Shown here: piece by piece, positions 1 to 13,155 of the stretch
Position numbering within the stretch: position 1 is the stretch's first letter
How the letters are laid out: each line of letters begins with the position of its first letter
Source of the DNA: Glandiceps talaboti
Taxonomy: Eukaryota; Hemichordata; Enteropneusta; Spengelidae
Direction: 5' to 3'
DNA length: 64,000 nt
NCBI RefSeq assembly: GCF_964340395.1
Contig: NC_135554.1
Coordinates: 23,446,592-23,510,591, forward strand
Program-made: the position numbers and the translations under genes
Notes under the pieces: model-generated
Database searches by the model: none
What the model was told of the DNA's origin: nothing
Seen by the model: the letters and a program-made list of their open reading frames with translations, nothing else

Positions 1-879
1 TACTTAGGGATTATAAACTCAACACAGCTTTCAAGTATAACAAAATAGTCATGGCCTCATTCCCAGATGAAGATGGTTGTCAGTTGTCGAAATATTGGTT
101 AGACTGATATTTTATTGCACTGTTGATTGATGAAATTAAGTTTGGTTGAGAATTCTACGCTGTGAATGAGACTATTCGAACACAACAAATAGTGTACGAT
201 TTGAAAATTGGGACAACACTAATGAGAAAAATAGTTCTAGTGACAGCAGCTGGAGGCTTTAAATTACAGTACAAACATGTATCTAGTATCGACATATGTT
301 GCAAACAGTGTTCTAGCTAATAGTGTAGAAGTGAAATACGAATAATGATATATTAAATCACTGTCCTCTCAGCAGCCAGGAAGCTCATATGGAGAATACC
401 TTTTAAGTAATATCTACCGCCTTAATCAATATCTAGATAACTTTGACATTTGTCATCAAGTAAACAGGATGATGGGGTTGCACATCAATTTACTTTTGTA
501 CATTTGTCAGAACTCTTCAATGTAGTCATAGATTTTGTTACAGTTATTTTACATCAAGCAGTCAAAGCCAGCTGACTGTACTTGGATGTAAAATGTTGTC
601 ATTATTGATGGCCTGAGTGACTACATTTATTGACATTCTTTGCCAGCACTTTAATGATGGCTTAAATTTGCAGTCAGTTGATATATAAATAGTACATGTA
701 AATGCTAGTGTATCAAGTTCTTGAGATAGAGTTTTATAGAGGTTGTATGATGGTGGTGATAGGTCTAGTGCAGCTGTTCAGTTCATCATCTGATGATATG
801 TGATTTATCAGGGCATTAAATACAGGTCATTCAATAATTCTCTTCGTGCACAAAATAACAGGTAATGTATACTCATGTC

Positions 880-976
880 ATCTGTCTGTCTGTCTGTCTG
901 TCTTTGTCTGTCTGTCTGTCAGTCTATCTGTCTGTCTGTCTGTCTGTCTGTCTGACTCTGTCTGTCTGTCTGTCTG
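880..976. repeat. (TGTC)n microsatellite
   Basis: Imperfect TGTC/TCTG tetranucleotide array, interrupted by single substitutions such as TTTG and TGAC. Confidence 0.9.
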
Positions 977-1107
977 ACTGTGTCATTTCATCTTAGTTTC
1001 TCAAATATGCAATGATCCCAGGTAATGATGACGCCTGTCTGTGTCTCTCATTCTTTCTTTCTTCAGTCTGTTTGTGTTACTGTTAGTCTATCTGTCGTTG
1101 TCTCTGT

Positions 1108-1286
1108 GTGTATGTATGTATGTATGTACGTATGCACGTATGTATGTATGTATGTATGTATGTATGTATGTATGTCTGTATGTATGTATGTATGTATGTA
1201 TGTATGTATGTATGTATGTATGTATGTATGTATGTATGTATGTATGTATGTATGCACGTATGTATGTATGTATGTATGTATGTATG
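1108..1286. repeat. (TATG)n microsatellite
   Basis: About 44 TATG units with occasional TACG, CACG and TCTG variants. It is the same motif as the much larger arrays at 34.4 and 37.7 kb. Confidence 0.95.
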
Positions 1287-1754
1287 TCTGGCTCAGCTGT
1301 CTCTCTGTCTTAATAGTACGTATCAATACAGACAGTGTGGTGATATCTATGAAGCAATTACAAGATCTGATTAGATTTTGGTAGAATTGTCAACAATTTT
1401 GTTTTGAAAGTATTTCTTTCTCTCTCAAACTCAGAAGTTGGTGACAGCTATCTGCCTTGTGTCCCAGTTATGACCTAAGAAGGCTTATGTTAAGTCCACT
1501 AAAGTACATTTAAAGTGATCAGTTTCCACTCAAAACATTCAGGAAAATTACCTTATCACTTTATCTTGTTTGAAATGAAGTTGTGTGTGCAGACGTCATT
1601 TTGTGTTGATCAACTCGTGTTAACTACGTGGAATTATTAATAAATATTGAATGAGGCCTATCAACTCATAACAAGTTATATCCATATTAAATTCATTATT
1701 ACAGAGTGACATTTAGAGAATTTAATAATTTACCTGAAATAAATTATTAGCAGC

Positions 1755-2200
1755 GATTACAACTTTACAATTAAAAATTAATATTAATTTTTCACCACTT
1801 ACAGTAATTATTACCATGAATGGACTAATGAAATTTTTGTAATGAGAGGCTGTAGTTTTATGATGATAATTTTTAGAAAATTAAATAAACATTAATATTA
1901 ATGGTTCACCACTTACAGTAATTATTACCTTGTAAGGACTAAGGAACTTTTGCCATTATGAGAAATGACAGTTTTGTTATAATAATTTTAGAAAATTGAA
2001 TATATTTAACATTGTTTCACTACTTTATAGCAATGATTACCTTGCATGGACTTATCAACTTCTGCTAATGAAAAGTGGCAGTTTTTGTTATAATAGATAA
2101 CTTAATATTTTACTACTTACAGCAATGATTACCTTGTATGAAATTATCAGCTTCTGCCAATGAAAAGTGACAGTTATTATTTTAGGAAAAGTAAAGTAAA
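1755..2200. repeat. minisatellite, about 110-bp unit, four diverged copies
   Basis: The phrase CACTTACAGTAATTATTACC recurs near 1796 and 1909, and diverged forms (CTTTATAGCAATGATTACC, CTTACAGCAATGATTACC) follow near 2023 and 2115. Each is followed by a similar tail (GGACTAA, CTTCTGC, AATGA, GGCAGTTTT). Unit spacing is about 90-115 bp. Confidence 0.75.
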
Positions 2201-4180
2201 CGAAGAGAAAAAAAATTTCAAATTTAATATTTTTCATTAGCTGTATTGATTTGTAATATCAGTGTGGCCTTCTTTATTTCGCTCGTTTTAATGACAACCT
2301 CATATTTATAGAATCTGACCCACAATGAAAAATTAATGCCCTTTTAGGCTGTACAATATTTATAAGAAAATATTATACTGATTGCAATAACAAAACCAAA
2401 TTGGATGAATATGATAGTTGCGATGGCAGAAATTTAAATGATTAATATTTTCTTTCTGACTGTAAATATTATTTCTAACTCATTCAGACCACTAAAAACT
2501 ATGATTAAGAGTTGAAAGGATGTACATACAGTCACTAATTTTTCAATTTTTTAATTAATTAATACATCATTGTTTACTATGAGAAACAGATATAAATAGA
2601 TTTCACTTATTATACTATTATTCAGTTGACCTTAGATTTTCCTGAAAAAAGTTGAATTTTAGAAGATAATGAAATATTATTTATAACGAATTATATACTA
2701 ACATTTAAACACAAATTAATAGTAATTACTTACAATAATATAAAAATATTTTTGAAAAAAAATATATTAATAATATATTTATATATTTATTGAGCCTATA
2801 TTTATAAGTTCCAAATTTTAACTGTGAAAGTAAAATCGGGCAACAGAAATATGATCTAGTTATTGTTGGCTTGAATCAGAATGTGGTACATATTACTATT
2901 ACAAAGACAACAACGAATGTCTTTGGGATTGGAAGTATGTACAAGTGTAACATGACTGCAAGTAAAGTGTGTATGCTGTTGTTAAGAATATGGCACTAAA
3001 TATTTGACATTGTTGTGAGTATAATCACCCACATGAATGGTATACTAGTAGCTATTATGGTATGGGAAACAAAAAATGAATTCCACTGATTGGAATTATC
3101 AAATAATTTGCCATTTATGTGGCCTCGTGAGAGATGTCATTTCCTTTACTGCAGATTAGAGTTATTTCAAACCATGGAAGATGTAACTCTGTATTGACAT
3201 TCTGAATCAACTAGTCGAACCAGTAGCAGAATCAGTAGCAATCTTAAATGCAGTTGAAGCATGTATAAATATATATATATACCTTTATTTTTCTTTTATT
3301 TAATTAAATATTAATATTTGATAATAGTTCAAGAGAAAAAATAGAATGTATAGTTAAAAAGAGTATGGCCATTATGCCACTTGGGCCTAACAAAAAAATT
3401 GTATGGTTCCAATTACACTCAATTTTAAAATAGGTGTGGTAGGTAGATTTTTATTTTATTTTTTATATATATTTTCATATGTGAGTGTCGAGTTCAGGTA
3501 GTTATGTTTTCCATTGTTTTCCATATGTTCTCTGTGTTATTGGTTTCTTCTCATGAGATGTACAGCCATTATAGATTGGAAGAACAGTTTTATATTGTCT
3601 TTTTAAGTTGATATCAGTTTCCACATCCATTATTTCTTGCAAGACTTCACAATTTTCCCGATTTTATTATTGTTTTCTCGAATACATAAAAAAAAGTTTA
3701 CTGTCAGTGTGAAAAACTAGTTCGGGTCGGTTAACCGGAACCAAACAGTTATTTTTTTAGGACGTAGCATATACTGTTTCATAATAATTTGCTTTTGTGA
3801 ATTTGATTTCTTGTTTCTACCTTGTGAGGGCAGTATTTAGGATTGAGGTTGAGATTTTAGTAGTAGGCAAGTCTGTTGCTGTCATTATCACTTGGACAGT
3901 CAGGTAGGGATGGTGAATATATTCCTGAGTATGACCAGCTATCAATAGTACATAGTATTACATCCCCATCATTTGGCCTAAATGAACAATGTTCTTTCAG
4001 TGAGCTTGTGCGACATTGTGCAATCGTACTTTACAAACTGTTTGTTATTCAGAACAGTTTTAAAAATGAAAAGATGTTTTGGAAAATAAAGCAAAAATGT
4101 CATTTGTAATGGAATGTGACAGGAGAAGGTGTTAACAAAGTATGGTACGGTTCATTTATTTTTTTATACCTATATTTCAG

Positions 4181-7100
4181 GTGAATGCAGCAGTCATGTC
4201 TGTTTAGATGTCTCATGCAATGGTGGAACGTGTGTAACTGACTCAGTAGACACCTACATATGTTTATGTCCACTTGGAAAAATTGGTCAACACTGTGAAA
4301 AAGGTTTGTACAAATCAATATGTAAATAGACATGATAGAGAATTTTCATCATAAACAAAAAAATATTTAGATTTGGTGTTAGAGGGCAGTAGACTTGTCT
4401 GTGATAGAGCTAGCTGATCCCTGTGTACATTGTCAAATGATATTGTAATGAAAACTAATTGTATTAAGGCCTTTTGCTTGTCATACCACAAAATAAGATT
4501 GATTATAAAGTTGATTTAATTTAGAGAAAAGTGTTCGTTTCTAATAGAGCAATATCACTCTGACACAAATTGATTTGTTGAAAATGGAAAATTGTAATTA
4601 TCATGCTGCATTATTAAATTCTTCATGTCTCAAAAACAATTTGATGTAGAGATAGCCCTAAAGAAACAAAAGACAAAATATTTTTACCATAGAGGGCAGT
4701 ATATCGTAGACAAGGCATTCACACTATATTCTCAGTATTGTACAATACATTTTAACAGCTTACCTGGTGTAAATATAAGCACAACTGTGTGTGTAGTACA
4801 AGAAATTCTGACTATAAATTCATCCAAATAAATTCTTTTTTATTGTTTTTCATGAAAGACATTATATCATGAGCCAATACAATGACAATTTAAAACATTT
4901 AGTAATTTTTATCATCTTTTTTATTGTTCACAGAGATCACAGTACATCTTCCCTCATTCAATGGAACATCTTATCTGACCTACGACACACTTGGTAGTTC
5001 CAAGTTGTCTTTTGTAGAATTTGAGCTAGTGTTCAGACCAAGTTCCTCTGATGGTTTGATAGTGTATGATGCACTGCGAACTGATACCACAGGGGACTTC
5101 ATATCAATAGCCATGTCAGATGGATATCTGGAATTTAGATTTGACTGTGGCACTGGTCCTGCTATTATAAGGTAATAGATTAGTCATATCGTGGTTGACA
5201 AATTAGTATTTATTTTTTTGATATTTAATTATCAAAACATACATTACTATGTTTTCTTACTTGAAAAGAAATTAGTGTGAAGCACCATAGTTTAAATCTG
5301 TGTTTGTAACTCAGCATTTACAAAAAAAAAAACTTTATAAAAATTTTGTTATTGTACATATTGAAGTGACTGGGTAAACACAAGTGATCACTGTGTCACT
5401 TCCAGTCTGTGCATATGTCTGTCATTTCCCTCTGTATTGAGAAACCACCATGGATGAATATTTTGATTACCATGTTTGCTTGTGATCAGATAGTTATAGA
5501 GATGTGTCCTGTACTGTAACATGCAGAAAGGGTTAACTCACCATATTTCACTTACAGTCGGATGAAATTCAGAAATGACGGCAATGTATGTAAAATGTAG
5601 ATTATTTGTAAGTCAGTCATTTACAAACTGAGGTAATGTCTGTTAGCAGAGTTTACAAACATTTTTTTTGTGTGTAAAATCACCTACAACCAAACAAACT
5701 TTCTCCTTTTTTCCACAGATCTGAAAACAAGCTCCTTCTACATGAATGGCATACAGCTTTGATATCAAGAACTGGTCTGGAAGGTATACTAGAAGTTGAT
5801 AATTCACCAGCTGTAATAGGCAGAGCAGAAGGAGCATTCACTCAGACTTCCTTTCAAACATCCCTGTATCTAGGAGGACACAGTAACTGGGATGAAGTCG
5901 CTAAGTATGCTGCAATGAATACATCATTTGTAGGAGATATTCAGAAGGTATTTATTTGTTTTACATGCATATCTAGATATTGTTAGCCCTCAACATGAAC
6001 CAGTCTGGTACATACAATAATTGCAAGTGCTAACATCATTGTTAATGGGCTCAAACTCAAAGAAGTCTTATTGTACTAATGTAAGTGAAAGTTACATCTC
6101 TTTCATTTGAGAACCTGAGGCCATTTCCCTGACTTGCAAATCAAGCTTTTTCTTGAATGTTACAACTCTCCATGAGTTCTTTCACTCTTATATATAATAT
6201 CATACCATGCACGAGCCAAGTTGAACAAAAAAATATGGAATATATACTCTGGGCATTCAATGTCATCATGGCACATGTCTATGTCATGACAATGTGTGTC
6301 TACATCACTGGTTCTACTGTGTTCAAAATATTTGTCAAAACATTCCAAATAGCCATTTCTTTCCCTAATTTTTCTTAAATATTACTGGTGCTGGTATAAT
6401 CATGTTATTCTCCAATATTTTTCTTCATTCAGCTGGAAAATGCTCATGACCTAAGGGTTGTCACTACTTGTCCAGTGACTCGTAGTGACAAGGCCCCATA
6501 GGTCAGCCATATTTTCCTTGACTGAACTAAGAAAAATAATCTGGAGTAACATCTAATTCCCAAACAGTAATTATTTTTGTTGTGAAAATCTTAATCATCA
6601 TTATGCTCAGATGCAATAAAACTGTCAACTCTCATCAAATTAACAGGTGGTGATAAATGATAAACCATTGGACCTGGTTGAAGCAGCACTGGTTGGTATC
6701 AATATAAACAATGCAGATCATCCATGTACTGGCTCACCATGTTTACATGATGGGGAATGTGTACCTCAACATGATGTCTACACATGTGACTGTCATCTGG
6801 GATATAATGGCCACAACTGTGAACAGGGTAAAGATTATTTCCTTCACACTGCAGTTAGATTTTAATAGGTTTTGTTAGTCCAAGTGAATTGTTTACTGAT
6901 ACGTTTTTTTCCTAATGAATCTCAATATTTGTTCTTCGTAAACAACAATATACTTTTGATAGGTGCCATTTGAACATTTCACAATGTATAAATTTCTATT
7001 TTTTGTACTTTCATCTGAAAATTCATCTGCAGTGATAGTCATATCTATTGCATTGAATTTTTGTTCCACAGATTGTTACCTTAAATTTTCAACAGTATTC

Positions 7101-10100
7101 TTCAAGTTTCTTGTAACAGTTTTTGAGTTTGTGTTTGGAACAAAGGCTTAATGTAATACGAAATTCTTCTCATACATGGCATTGATCTGATAATGTGTGT
7201 GCATATTTCATTTTGTTTGTTTCTATAATACAGAGATATCATTTCCTGCTGATGCCACAGCATTTCAATTCAAAGGAAGAAGTTATTTACAGTTCACACA
7301 TCCAGAGATCCTGAAAAGGTAAGACATATGATTCATAAACATCTTGGCATGACCAGCATTGAAAGGTTCTTTCCTCTCTTTGCCATGCCAAGATGTTAAT
7401 GAATCATTGAGTCATTCTCTTGTTTGCCTAATAGATTGACATACACAAAGAATAGTGAGAATTTCTATATCATAAAGTGTGACATTTCAGATATTAGTGC
7501 CTCAGTTTGGGCTATTACCAATTGCCTATAATGCCTTGGATCAAATGCAGAAAGTTTGAAAACCCATTTGTAAATTTCTTTTGATGCTATTATGATATAT
7601 AAAGTAATGAAGTTGAATATATATCCTATATTGTGTGATAACGAGTAGGCAATTGATTGACACTAAAGTTTTTTACATTGCCCTCTTTAAATTTGGGAAA
7701 TCACGTTGACTATAATCACTTGATTTTCCCAAAATCGCATGATTAATCATGTAATTTGCTCAGAAACACATTAATCACATGATTTGATCAAAATCACGTC
7801 ATTAATATTATGATTTTCTCTGTCACATGACAAATCATGATTTTCTCACAATCCCTTGAAGGACATACAATCCTCTGAAAAATATACATTGTTTTGAAAT
7901 TTGATGAATAATCATGTGACTGCAATGTTGACATGATGAGGATGACGATGGTGGTGGTGATGGTGATAATGGTGTGATGATGGTGGTGATGATGATGATG
8001 ATGATGATGATGACGGCGGCGGCGACAACGACGACGACGACGACGACGACGAAAGCAAACAGACACATTTGACTTTCAAAGTTACACCACTTCTGAACTT
8101 AATTATTGTCAAAATCAGCCTTTAGCACATCAAAACATTAGCTTAGAAGAAAATTTCAGAAGAGCAAATGGACTAGTTGCCTTTTCATTGATGCAATAGG
8201 AAGTAGGGATACATGTTAATATGTCTTGTAGTGATAAAAAACAGTAATGTTGTTATGATTTCTATACAGAGTGACAGGAACCAAAATTGACATCCAGTTA
8301 AGTGTTAAAACAATTGAGACGGATGGCCTTATATTTTGGAGTGGTCAGGCCAGTATGACAAGGTCAAGTGACTATCTAGCCTTAGGTATGCAGCAAGGAT
8401 ATCTTAAATTCAGGTAAGTACTGCTTAATTGTTGAATGATTGGGTATTTGTGGAAAATACAAACACAAGAGTAACTGATATTAAGCCAACCCTGTGTTGC
8501 TTTAATATATTAATTTTTAATTACAGCTAAGTTTTAAGTACAATAGGGTGTGGGCTGGATGCCATGTGATGGTTTGATGATTTACAGTTCATGAGTAGGT
8601 TTCATTTATAAATAAATGAATATATTTATAAACATAATCTGTAATAAGACACTGGTAGGAAAATATAGTCAATTTGGATGGGATAGTGAATTTGAAATGC
8701 AAATTTTCAATTTGCGTTCTGTGACCTTGGTTACACAATGATATTAATTGTTCAGTGAGAATGTATTCACAACACTAGATGGTTTATACAGTTGTGTGAT
8801 CAAGGTCCAAAGTAAACTGCTCAAAAAATCACACTCATTTCAAATTTTCTATTCTCATATGCCAAATGTATGTATTTGTCTGTTTTGTAATTCTTTCTGT
8901 CCATTGATTTATTTATTATGTCACTGTAATCTCTGTGTCAATGCAAAGAAACTACAAGGTTTTAGAGTTACATGATTGTATACGTGATCTTTTCTGTAAC
9001 AACCACAGTTACAATCTTGGTAGTGGTGAAGCAGTGATTCTGAGCAATCAGACTATTAATGATGGACAATGGCACAAAGTACATCTACACAGAGAGGGTA
9101 CACAAGGAATGTTGACAGTGGACAGTACAGATACTATCACAGGCACATCTCCAGGCAGACTCAAACAACTCAATACCAATAATGGCCTTTACTTAGGTGA
9201 GTCTTATTTTCTATTTTGAATTTAATTTCCTCAAATTATTACTTGGCACAAAAAGATTTGACAAAGTTGTGTGTTGCTTACATTGAAAAGAAAGCTTTGA
9301 CCAAGATGCGTGGTTCACATTAGAACGCCAAGACCTAAATTTAGGCCATAGAATGTGCATGTATATTTTAGTAGACTAATGTTGTGGTTAAGGGAGTGTT
9401 GTATTTGTCATGTGAGGTCTCCCCTTTGGTAAATATCAATGGAGAAGTTGGTTTAAGAAAGGAGGAGAGAGAATTTACTATAAAAATTGTACCAAATATT
9501 GAATTTCTATAAAACACAGAATTCATATTTTGGCATATGAAACAAATAGTAGACCTACCCTGGTAAAGATGTTTTACTTGAAATATGGCCAGATCTAGAT
9601 GAGTTAAGTTGAAATGCATCCCAATCATTCAATACATCAAAGTTTTCATAATTATACCGTGCACAAGCCAAGTGATTGTCATTGAACAGAAATATGGATT
9701 ACATACCCTGGTTGTTCTACATCACAACAACCCATGTCCACGTCATTGGTTCTGTGTGGTGCTCAAAATATGAGTCAAAACGTTACAAATCGCCATTAAT
9801 TTTCCCTATTTTTTTATGAATTATGCTTGAAGAGGTATAATTGTATTATTTCCCAATATTTTTCTTCATTCAGCCAGAAAATATTCGTGACCTAAGGGTT
9901 TGTCACTGCAAGTCACTAAACTTGTAATGACAAGGCCCCTTAGGTCACTTGTATTTTCCTTGTCTGAACAAAGAAATATATCGGGGAATACTATTCAGTT
10001 ATATCACAGAAATATGGAATTAATTCTGAGATTTCATCCATGAAACCATTGCTAAGAGTGTCAGAACTGAATTTCAATATATTATTTACACCCAGTTGAT

Positions 10101-10426
10101 CATTTAAGTTCACCCTAAACTGATTATTATTGATACTTTGATTGGTTACACAATGTATAGTTTTCTTTTACCATATTTCTGCATTACTATCTCATTACTA
10201 TGGCAATTTTTCAACCCAAATAATAAGCGCCATTTTAATCAGATTGAAACATTTTTACCTGATTTCTACTCCACTAGGTGGCATGAATGATATAGTTGAA
10301 CTCTCTTTACATCGCTATTCTTCTGGATTGATTGGATGTTTGCATGATGTTACCTTGGCAACAGATTACCACCTGGACCTATTGGCAGATACTGTTGGAG
10401 GACGAAGCATTGATGTGTGCACATAA
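4181..10426 (+). CDS. AGRN: agrin, C-terminal part (EGF-LamG-EGF-LamG), 5' exons outside the window
   Basis: Eight exons join in phase: 4181-4303, 4934-5171, 5719-5947, 6647-6827, 7234-7318, 8270-8413, 9009-9196 and 10278-10426 (TAA). Together they encode about 445 residues. Exon 1 is an EGF domain (CNGGTC, CLCPLGKIGQHC). Exons 2-3 form a laminin G domain with GLIVYD and GDFISIAMSDG. Exon 4 ends that LamG and carries a second EGF (CLHDGEC, CDCHLGYNGHNC). Exons 5-8 form the last LamG, with GLIFWSGQA, DYLALGMQQGYLKFSYNLGS and the closing GLIGCLHDV...CT. The domain order and these motifs match the LG2-EGF-LG3 end of vertebrate agrin much better than other LamG/EGF proteins as I know them; pikachurin is the main alternative. 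Agrin is a basement-membrane proteoglycan whose last LamG domain acts through LRP4 and MuSK at vertebrate synapses. The signal peptide, follistatin and SEA regions are not visible here. Confidence 0.85.
6200..6550. mobile_element. interspersed repeat family A, copy 1, with terminal hairpin
   Basis: Shares the order CATGCACGAGCCAAG, CATTGGTTCT-like, GTCAAAACGTT-like, TTTTTCTTCATTCAGC and GACCTAAGGG with 9650-9995. The last 150 bp is a palindrome: TCTTCATTCAGC...GACCTAAGGG pairs with CCCCATAGGTCA...TGAACTAAGA. It is probably a non-autonomous (MITE-like) element in an agrin intron. Confidence 0.7.
7329..7406 (+). other. hairpin just inside the agrin LG3 intron
   Basis: Arms 7329-7351 and 7384-7406 pair at 22 of 23 positions around a 32-nt loop. 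The stem begins 10 nt after the 5' splice site at 7318/7319. No second copy was noticed in the window, so it may be a local structure rather than a transposon. Confidence 0.7.
7944..8050. repeat. compound triplet repeat (GGT/GAT, GGC, GAC)
   Basis: Runs of GGT, GAT, GGC and GAC triplets lie in the intron between agrin exons 7234-7318 and 8270-8413. The antisense open frames across it (poly-His, poly-Arg) are artefacts. Confidence 0.9.
9650..9995. mobile_element. interspersed repeat family A, copy 2
   Basis: Second copy of the element at 6200-6550, in the last agrin intron. It keeps the palindrome between TTCTTCATTCAGCC and GTCTGAACAAAGAA around GACCTAAGGG / CCCCTTAGGTCAC. Confidence 0.7.
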
Positions 10427-11023
10427 CTGTAACAATATCATTACCTAAATTGTCAGAAAAAGTTCTATTTACAGCATTTAAAGAGATTTTATCACACTTT
10501 TGAGACATGTCTATATCACAAATACTGAATCAGTCCTCTATTTCTTACAAATAGTTTGTAGTATTGAATATAGAAGTAAAAACTTATCTGAAACCATATC
10601 CATGAAAGCAATATATATCTTCTAAAAAGTGCAAAACTGCAATGATATTTCTGTCCAAATATGGGCGTACATAGTTCAAAACTATTTCTGCCCAAATATT
10701 GGCAGACATACTGCACAACTACAATTATATTTCTGCCTAAATATGGACATAAATAGTGAAAAAACTACAATGTTTCTGCCCAAATATGGGCATAAATAGT
10801 GCAAACCTATAATACTTTTGCCAAAATATGGGTGCAAATAGTGCAAAACTACAATATTTCTGCCCAAATATGGGTACAAAAAGTGCAAAACTACAATGTT
10901 TCTACTCAAATTTGGGCCTAAATAATGCAAAACTACAATGATGTAATATGACTGCCCAAATGTGGGTGTTTCTGCCTGAAGATCATATGCACTCCACTTA
11001 ACATGAGGAGGAAGGCAAATAAA
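10427..11023 (+). other. probable agrin 3' UTR with candidate polyA signals
   Basis: The sequence after the stop at 10424-10426 has its first AATAAA at 11018-11023 and another at 11372-11377. No transcript evidence is available, so the end is tentative. Most of this stretch is the minisatellite at 10620-10965. Confidence 0.4.
10620..10965. repeat. minisatellite, about 42-bp unit, about 8 copies
   Basis: The unit is a diverged CAAAACTACAATATTTCTG followed by CCCAAATATGGGCATAAATAG. Many spacings are 42 bp, a multiple of three, which keeps an antisense frame open with a 14-residue period. It probably lies in the agrin 3' UTR. Confidence 0.85.
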
Positions 11024-12894
11024 ATATCGATCTAAAGTTGCAAATGCTGATAATTGGGCAGCAATATGTTTATTACATGCTGAATGAACATTAAAGAATT
11101 GTAGCAGGATATTGGTTTTTGTAGTTATGATTTCCATCCAGTTAGATTATGCCAAAATGTGAGTGTCATGCAAAAATTGCAGTTTTGACAAGGAACTGCT
11201 GTTTCTTGATCAAATAGTTAATAAATCTTCAGCCATATTTGTTGAACTTCAGTGAAACCATCACCGGAGAGGAAGAATCTCAGGATCATCAAAAATGATA
11301 AATTGCATATCTGAGCACTTCTATATGAGAGCTGAATTTAGTCATTTATATAAACATCTTTATAACTACAAAATAAAAACAAGAAAGTACCAATGCTTAT
11401 TTTACTTTGTGTAAACCAGTAGCATTTGGACAGTTACAACTGAGGTGTTCATTAAGATATTTCAAATTTGCGTGTTGTCAGAAGGTGTAAAAGCAGGGCA
11501 TTTCAATTTTTTTCAGTTAAACAAAGTTGTCGAAATCCAGTTAACTAGATAAAGAACCATATCCAGTTACAAAGTTATGATACATGTTCAAGGTATAGAT
11601 TTCTGTATATTATGACTAGCAATGTTGCGTTCATTGCAAAGAAATATACCAAAATTGTAACCATTGCATCATTAAGAATCCCATGCCTGAAATGGTAGAT
11701 ATACACGGACATACTTATTCAAATGACAAAATGTTTGTGAAGATGGGAAATGGAAATATGCAAGGAAAAAAGTTTAAATTGTTGTTGATACTTGGAAACA
11801 CTATGGTATGGAGAGTATGGCCATGAAAAGGATATGGATACCATATATGGACATGATCATGTAAAGTTTTAAACTATGAAATCAGCTGTGCTATTGGAGG
11901 ACGAGCTTATACAAGTGGAATTTTCCTTGTTATATTCAAGAAAATAAATGAATGAGAGAGTTGGAAGGTAATGTTTGTAGTGAACAGGTGATATGTACCA
12001 ATTTTTTTATCACATTTGTATGCCATAGTATTACTTTCAATTTGCATGCAAGTATCTCCTTTGCTACTTATAAAGTCAACTATCAGGTTTTAGGATCATA
12101 TGTCTAAAGCGAAGTAAATTAACAAGAAATATACACAATGCATAACTGTGTATATATATCTTTTGTGCCTTCTGTCATACATTGCCAAATATATTTGAAA
12201 ACTTTTCCACTTCACCTGCAACATCATACTGTTCTTAAAACACATCTACACTCGGAAAATGACAGAAATTGTGTACCTAATATTTGCAGTCGGATACTAT
12301 AAATCCTGAACATGGCAAAGAGCATTTTGTTTTTTTTAAGGGAGAGGAAAACTTACTATTATCAATCAAAAAGAACTCACCAAGATCTATTGAGCAATTG
12401 CTTAGCATTCTGTATAAGAAAGTGTAGAAAATTAATGAAGGCTTATTAACTGGAAGAGATCATTATTAAATTTTAACAAGCTACAGAGTTTTGCCTGTCG
12501 CAAGCTGTGCCGAAGCGCGAGCGTGCTACTTCAGACAAACTGTTAATCTCATGATCAACTACAACTGACATGTTACATTTCAAATTAAGGAGGAGAAAGG
12601 AAGATTTGAAGGGTGACATATATTCAAATTATTGTTTCCCAACAATGAATAAAATTTACACCGTCGACCCATATATTTTCTGAAAGGTTATTCTCTCCTC
12701 TTGTGATTAACTCTACAGACACACTCACATGTTACATAACACAGAACACAGCACACCAGAGCATGCACTGAGATCACAGTTTTCAATAAAGCTGTTAATT
12801 TACCAAATAGGTGTGTGTATAGTGTAATATGTTCAGTAGGACAAATCAGCAATTTGGTTAGTACATTCACTGGGAGCCCAGAAACCATGTTATA

Positions 12895-13155
12895 AACAAA
12901 CAAACAATTATGCTTGCGTAAATGGAATATTATTTTAAATTCATATATAACTATCTATATACATGTATAGATGTATATACAGGCCTGTATACTATTAAAA
13001 TAATATACTATGTTTCTATATGTACTCATCCATACAAATAGAAACAGTTACTATTTCAATACTATACAGGTCTGTATATACATATATACATGTATATAGA
13101 TAGTTTCCATGAGTTTAAAATGATATTCCATTTACCCATACATAGTTGTTTGTTT
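12895..13155. repeat. long inverted repeat (hairpin element)
   Basis: Left arm about 12895-13017 (AAATGGAATATTATTTTAAA, ACTATCTATATACATGTATA, ATACAGGCCTGTATA) is mirrored by right arm about 13030-13155, which carries the same blocks in reverse complement with few mismatches. Each arm is about 120 bp and the spacer is very short. Consistent with a foldback or MITE element. Confidence 0.85.

Larger units (their letters stand above)
1..4180. other. upstream agrin intron, no exon recognised
   Basis: I see no convincing exon here. The first agrin exon recognised begins at 4181 in phase 1, so earlier exons must lie upstream of the window or in parts of this stretch too diverged to recognise. The stretch is AT-rich and holds a TGTC microsatellite (about 880-976), a TATG microsatellite (about 1108-1286) and a four-unit minisatellite (about 1755-2200). 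The open frames at 1025-1384 are only the TATG repeat read as Met-Tyr-Val-Cys. Confidence 0.6.

Noticed and set aside
7322-8269. A vertebrate-type neural z exon encoding an Asn-x-Ile motif in the agrin LG3 intron
   Set aside because: I scanned for an Asn-Glu-Ile-like codon run between AG and GT with the correct phase and saw none; a proper search with transcripts would be decisive.
10682-11137. 151-codon minus-strand frame with a 14-residue repeat
   Set aside because: It is the 42-bp minisatellite read antisense; the period being divisible by three keeps it open. No start context or homology.
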